NCBI GenBank assembly: GCA_964611435.1
Contig: CAZSXT010000003.1
Location: forward strand, 1-64,000
Direction: 5' to 3'
Length of the DNA: 64,000 bases
Source of the DNA: JAYPHU01 sp964611435
Lineage (GTDB): Bacteria > Pseudomonadota > Alphaproteobacteria > Rhodospirillales > UBA2165
Below the pieces are notes generated by a model. It worked only from the letters and a program-made list of their open reading frames with translations. It ran no database searches and was not told the origin of the DNA. Below, piece after piece: positions 63,298 to 64,000 of the stretch. Positions within the stretch are counted from its first letter, which is position 1. Every line of letters begins with the position of its first letter. The translations under genes and the position numbers were made by a program.

Positions 63298-63696
63298 ATG
63301 GCTGGACCAGATATGGATTGGGCCGGACTGGTGCAGATGTGCACCGACAAGGGACTTTTGGCAAAGAAAATGTATGTGGTGTTCACCACTCCGACCAACG
63401 GCATCGGCCCGGTCATGGAGAACGTGGAGGAACATCTGGCCTTTCAACACGAGCTGCAAAACCGCGGCATCATGTTTGGGGCCGGGCCGTTCTCGGACGA
63501 TGCCGAAAAGGATTGGGACGGCGAAGGCATGGTCATCATCCGCGCCGACAGTTTGGAGGAAGCCACCAAAATCGCCGAGAGCGATCCCATGCATTCCAGC
63601 GGTGCACGCAGCTTCCGCATCCGTCCGTGGCTGCTGAACGAAGGCAAAGTGACGATCGAACTCACCTTCTCCGACAAGGGAATGAAAGTCCTCTAG
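63298..63696 (+). CDS. YciI-family protein
   Basis: A 132-residue ferredoxin-like-fold protein. MYVVFTTPTNGIGPVMENVEEHLAFQHEL includes the His of the proposed YciI active site, followed by GIMFGAGPFSDD, EGMVIIRADSLEEATKIAESDPMH and RPWLLNEGKVTI. The Asp-His pair is kept. YciI proteins are thought to act on small ring-cleavage products but most are uncharacterised. An AGGAGG site lies 6 bases upstream of the ATG. Confidence 0.82.
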   Translation: MAGPDMDWAGLVQMCTDKGLLAKKMYVVFTTPTNGIGPVMENVEEHLAFQHELQNRGIMFGAGPFSDDAEKDWDGEGMVIIRADSLEEATKIAESDPMHSSGARSFRIRPWLLNEGKVTIELTFSDKGMKVL

Positions 63697-63722
63697 GGCC
63701 AAACCCCTCTGGGGTCAAATTC

Positions 63723-64000
63723 CTAAGGCCGGTAGATCACGTTCCCCGAGGTTTTGCGGGCCTCCAGGTCGATATGGGCCTGGCGGGCGTCCTTTAACGC
63801 ATATTCGCTGCCGATCTCGATCTTGACGATGCCGCGGGCGACCAGGTCCATGACCTTATTCGCCCCGGTTTCCAGTTCTTTCCGATTGCGCACGTGGTTG
63901 TACATAGAGGTCCGCTGGAAATAGAGGGAGCCCTTGTGCATCAGATCAAACGGATCAACCATGGGAAAATTGCCCGACGCATTGCCGTAGCCGATCAGGA
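63723..64000 (-). CDS. Quinone oxidoreductase (zinc-free MDR family), C-terminal part
   Basis: About 92 C-terminal residues are visible; the rest lies beyond the right edge. The sequence LIGYGNASGNFP, then DLMHKGSLYFQRTSMYNHV and a final DARQAHIDLEARKTSGNVIYRP matches the end of NADPH-dependent quinone oxidoreductases of the medium-chain dehydrogenase superfamily. It is convergent to the YciI gene, 26 bases apart. The cofactor domain is not in view. Confidence 0.85.
   Translation of the reverse strand, partial: LIGYGNASGNFPMVDPFDLMHKGSLYFQRTSMYNHVRNRKELETGANKVMDLVARGIVKIEIGSEYALKDARQAHIDLEARKTSGNVIYRP

Overview
The window reads as a chromosomal segment of an aerobic, metabolically versatile Alphaproteobacterium, probably a metagenome-derived or draft assembly because a 100-N scaffold gap sits inside a gene at 25052-25151. 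The evidence is GC-rich, densely packed operons with ATGA/GTGA overlaps, frequent TTG/GTG starts, a protocatechuate 4,5-cleavage (lig) operon, a TRAP transporter, many catabolic oxidoreductases and a CbpA/CbpM heat-shock group. The exact family cannot be fixed from sequence alone. No rRNA, tRNA, CRISPR array, phage or transposase gene was seen.

Layout. 1-1578 (-): NAD-dependent dehydrogenase (partial) and a split ThDP-dependent sulfopyruvate/phosphonopyruvate-type decarboxylase. 1698-4861 (+): tricarballylate dehydrogenase-type flavoprotein TcuA, its Fe-S/membrane partner TcuB and a cupin. 4858-8758 (-): a two-subunit molybdopterin enzyme of the pyrogallol transhydroxylase type whose large subunit carries an extra SCP2-like N-terminal domain. 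8955-10764 (+): two small related membrane proteins followed by a secreted DRGH-type nuclease. 10777-14662 (-): a PcaC-like protein, a 139-bp nested inverted-repeat element, then ligI-ligA-ligB-ligC with a clear terminator.

14904-20308 is the most interesting part. A phosphonate-type ABC transporter (binding protein, short ATPase, double-length fused permease) meets, tail to tail, a divergent senB/senA pair. SenB is selenosugar synthase and SenA is the EgtB-like selenoneine synthase. Together they look like a selenium uptake plus selenoneine biosynthesis locus without a local senC (SelD homologue).

20416-26770 (+): acyl-CoA ligase, a molybdenum hydroxylase large subunit without its small and medium subunits, a UbiD decarboxylase broken by the scaffold gap, and a luciferase-like monooxygenase. 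26777-28462 (-): a STAS-like protein and a receiver/histidine-kinase reading frame split by one in-frame TAA exactly at the conserved receiver lysine; a perfect CRP-type palindrome lies upstream. 28760-29941: MetE-like methyltransferase. 29946-34938 (-): heat-shock operon hsp20-cbpA-cbpM-lon-like-usp-like.

35077-47431 holds assorted catabolic enzymes, an MFS transporter, response regulators, secreted proteins (one with a collapsed paralogue downstream), an OmpA lipoprotein and a CaiB/HpcH divergent pair. 47428-50931 (-): a fused indolepyruvate:ferredoxin oxidoreductase. 51984-55583 (+): VOC protein, methyltransferase, alkylsulfatase-like metallohydrolase, GST. 55772-59827 (+): TRAP transporter dctPQM with a PLP-dependent D-threonine aldolase-like enzyme. 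The end holds a response regulator, an EamA exporter, hydroxypyruvate isomerase, a CMD protein, a MaoC-like dehydratase, a YciI protein and a partial quinone oxidoreductase.
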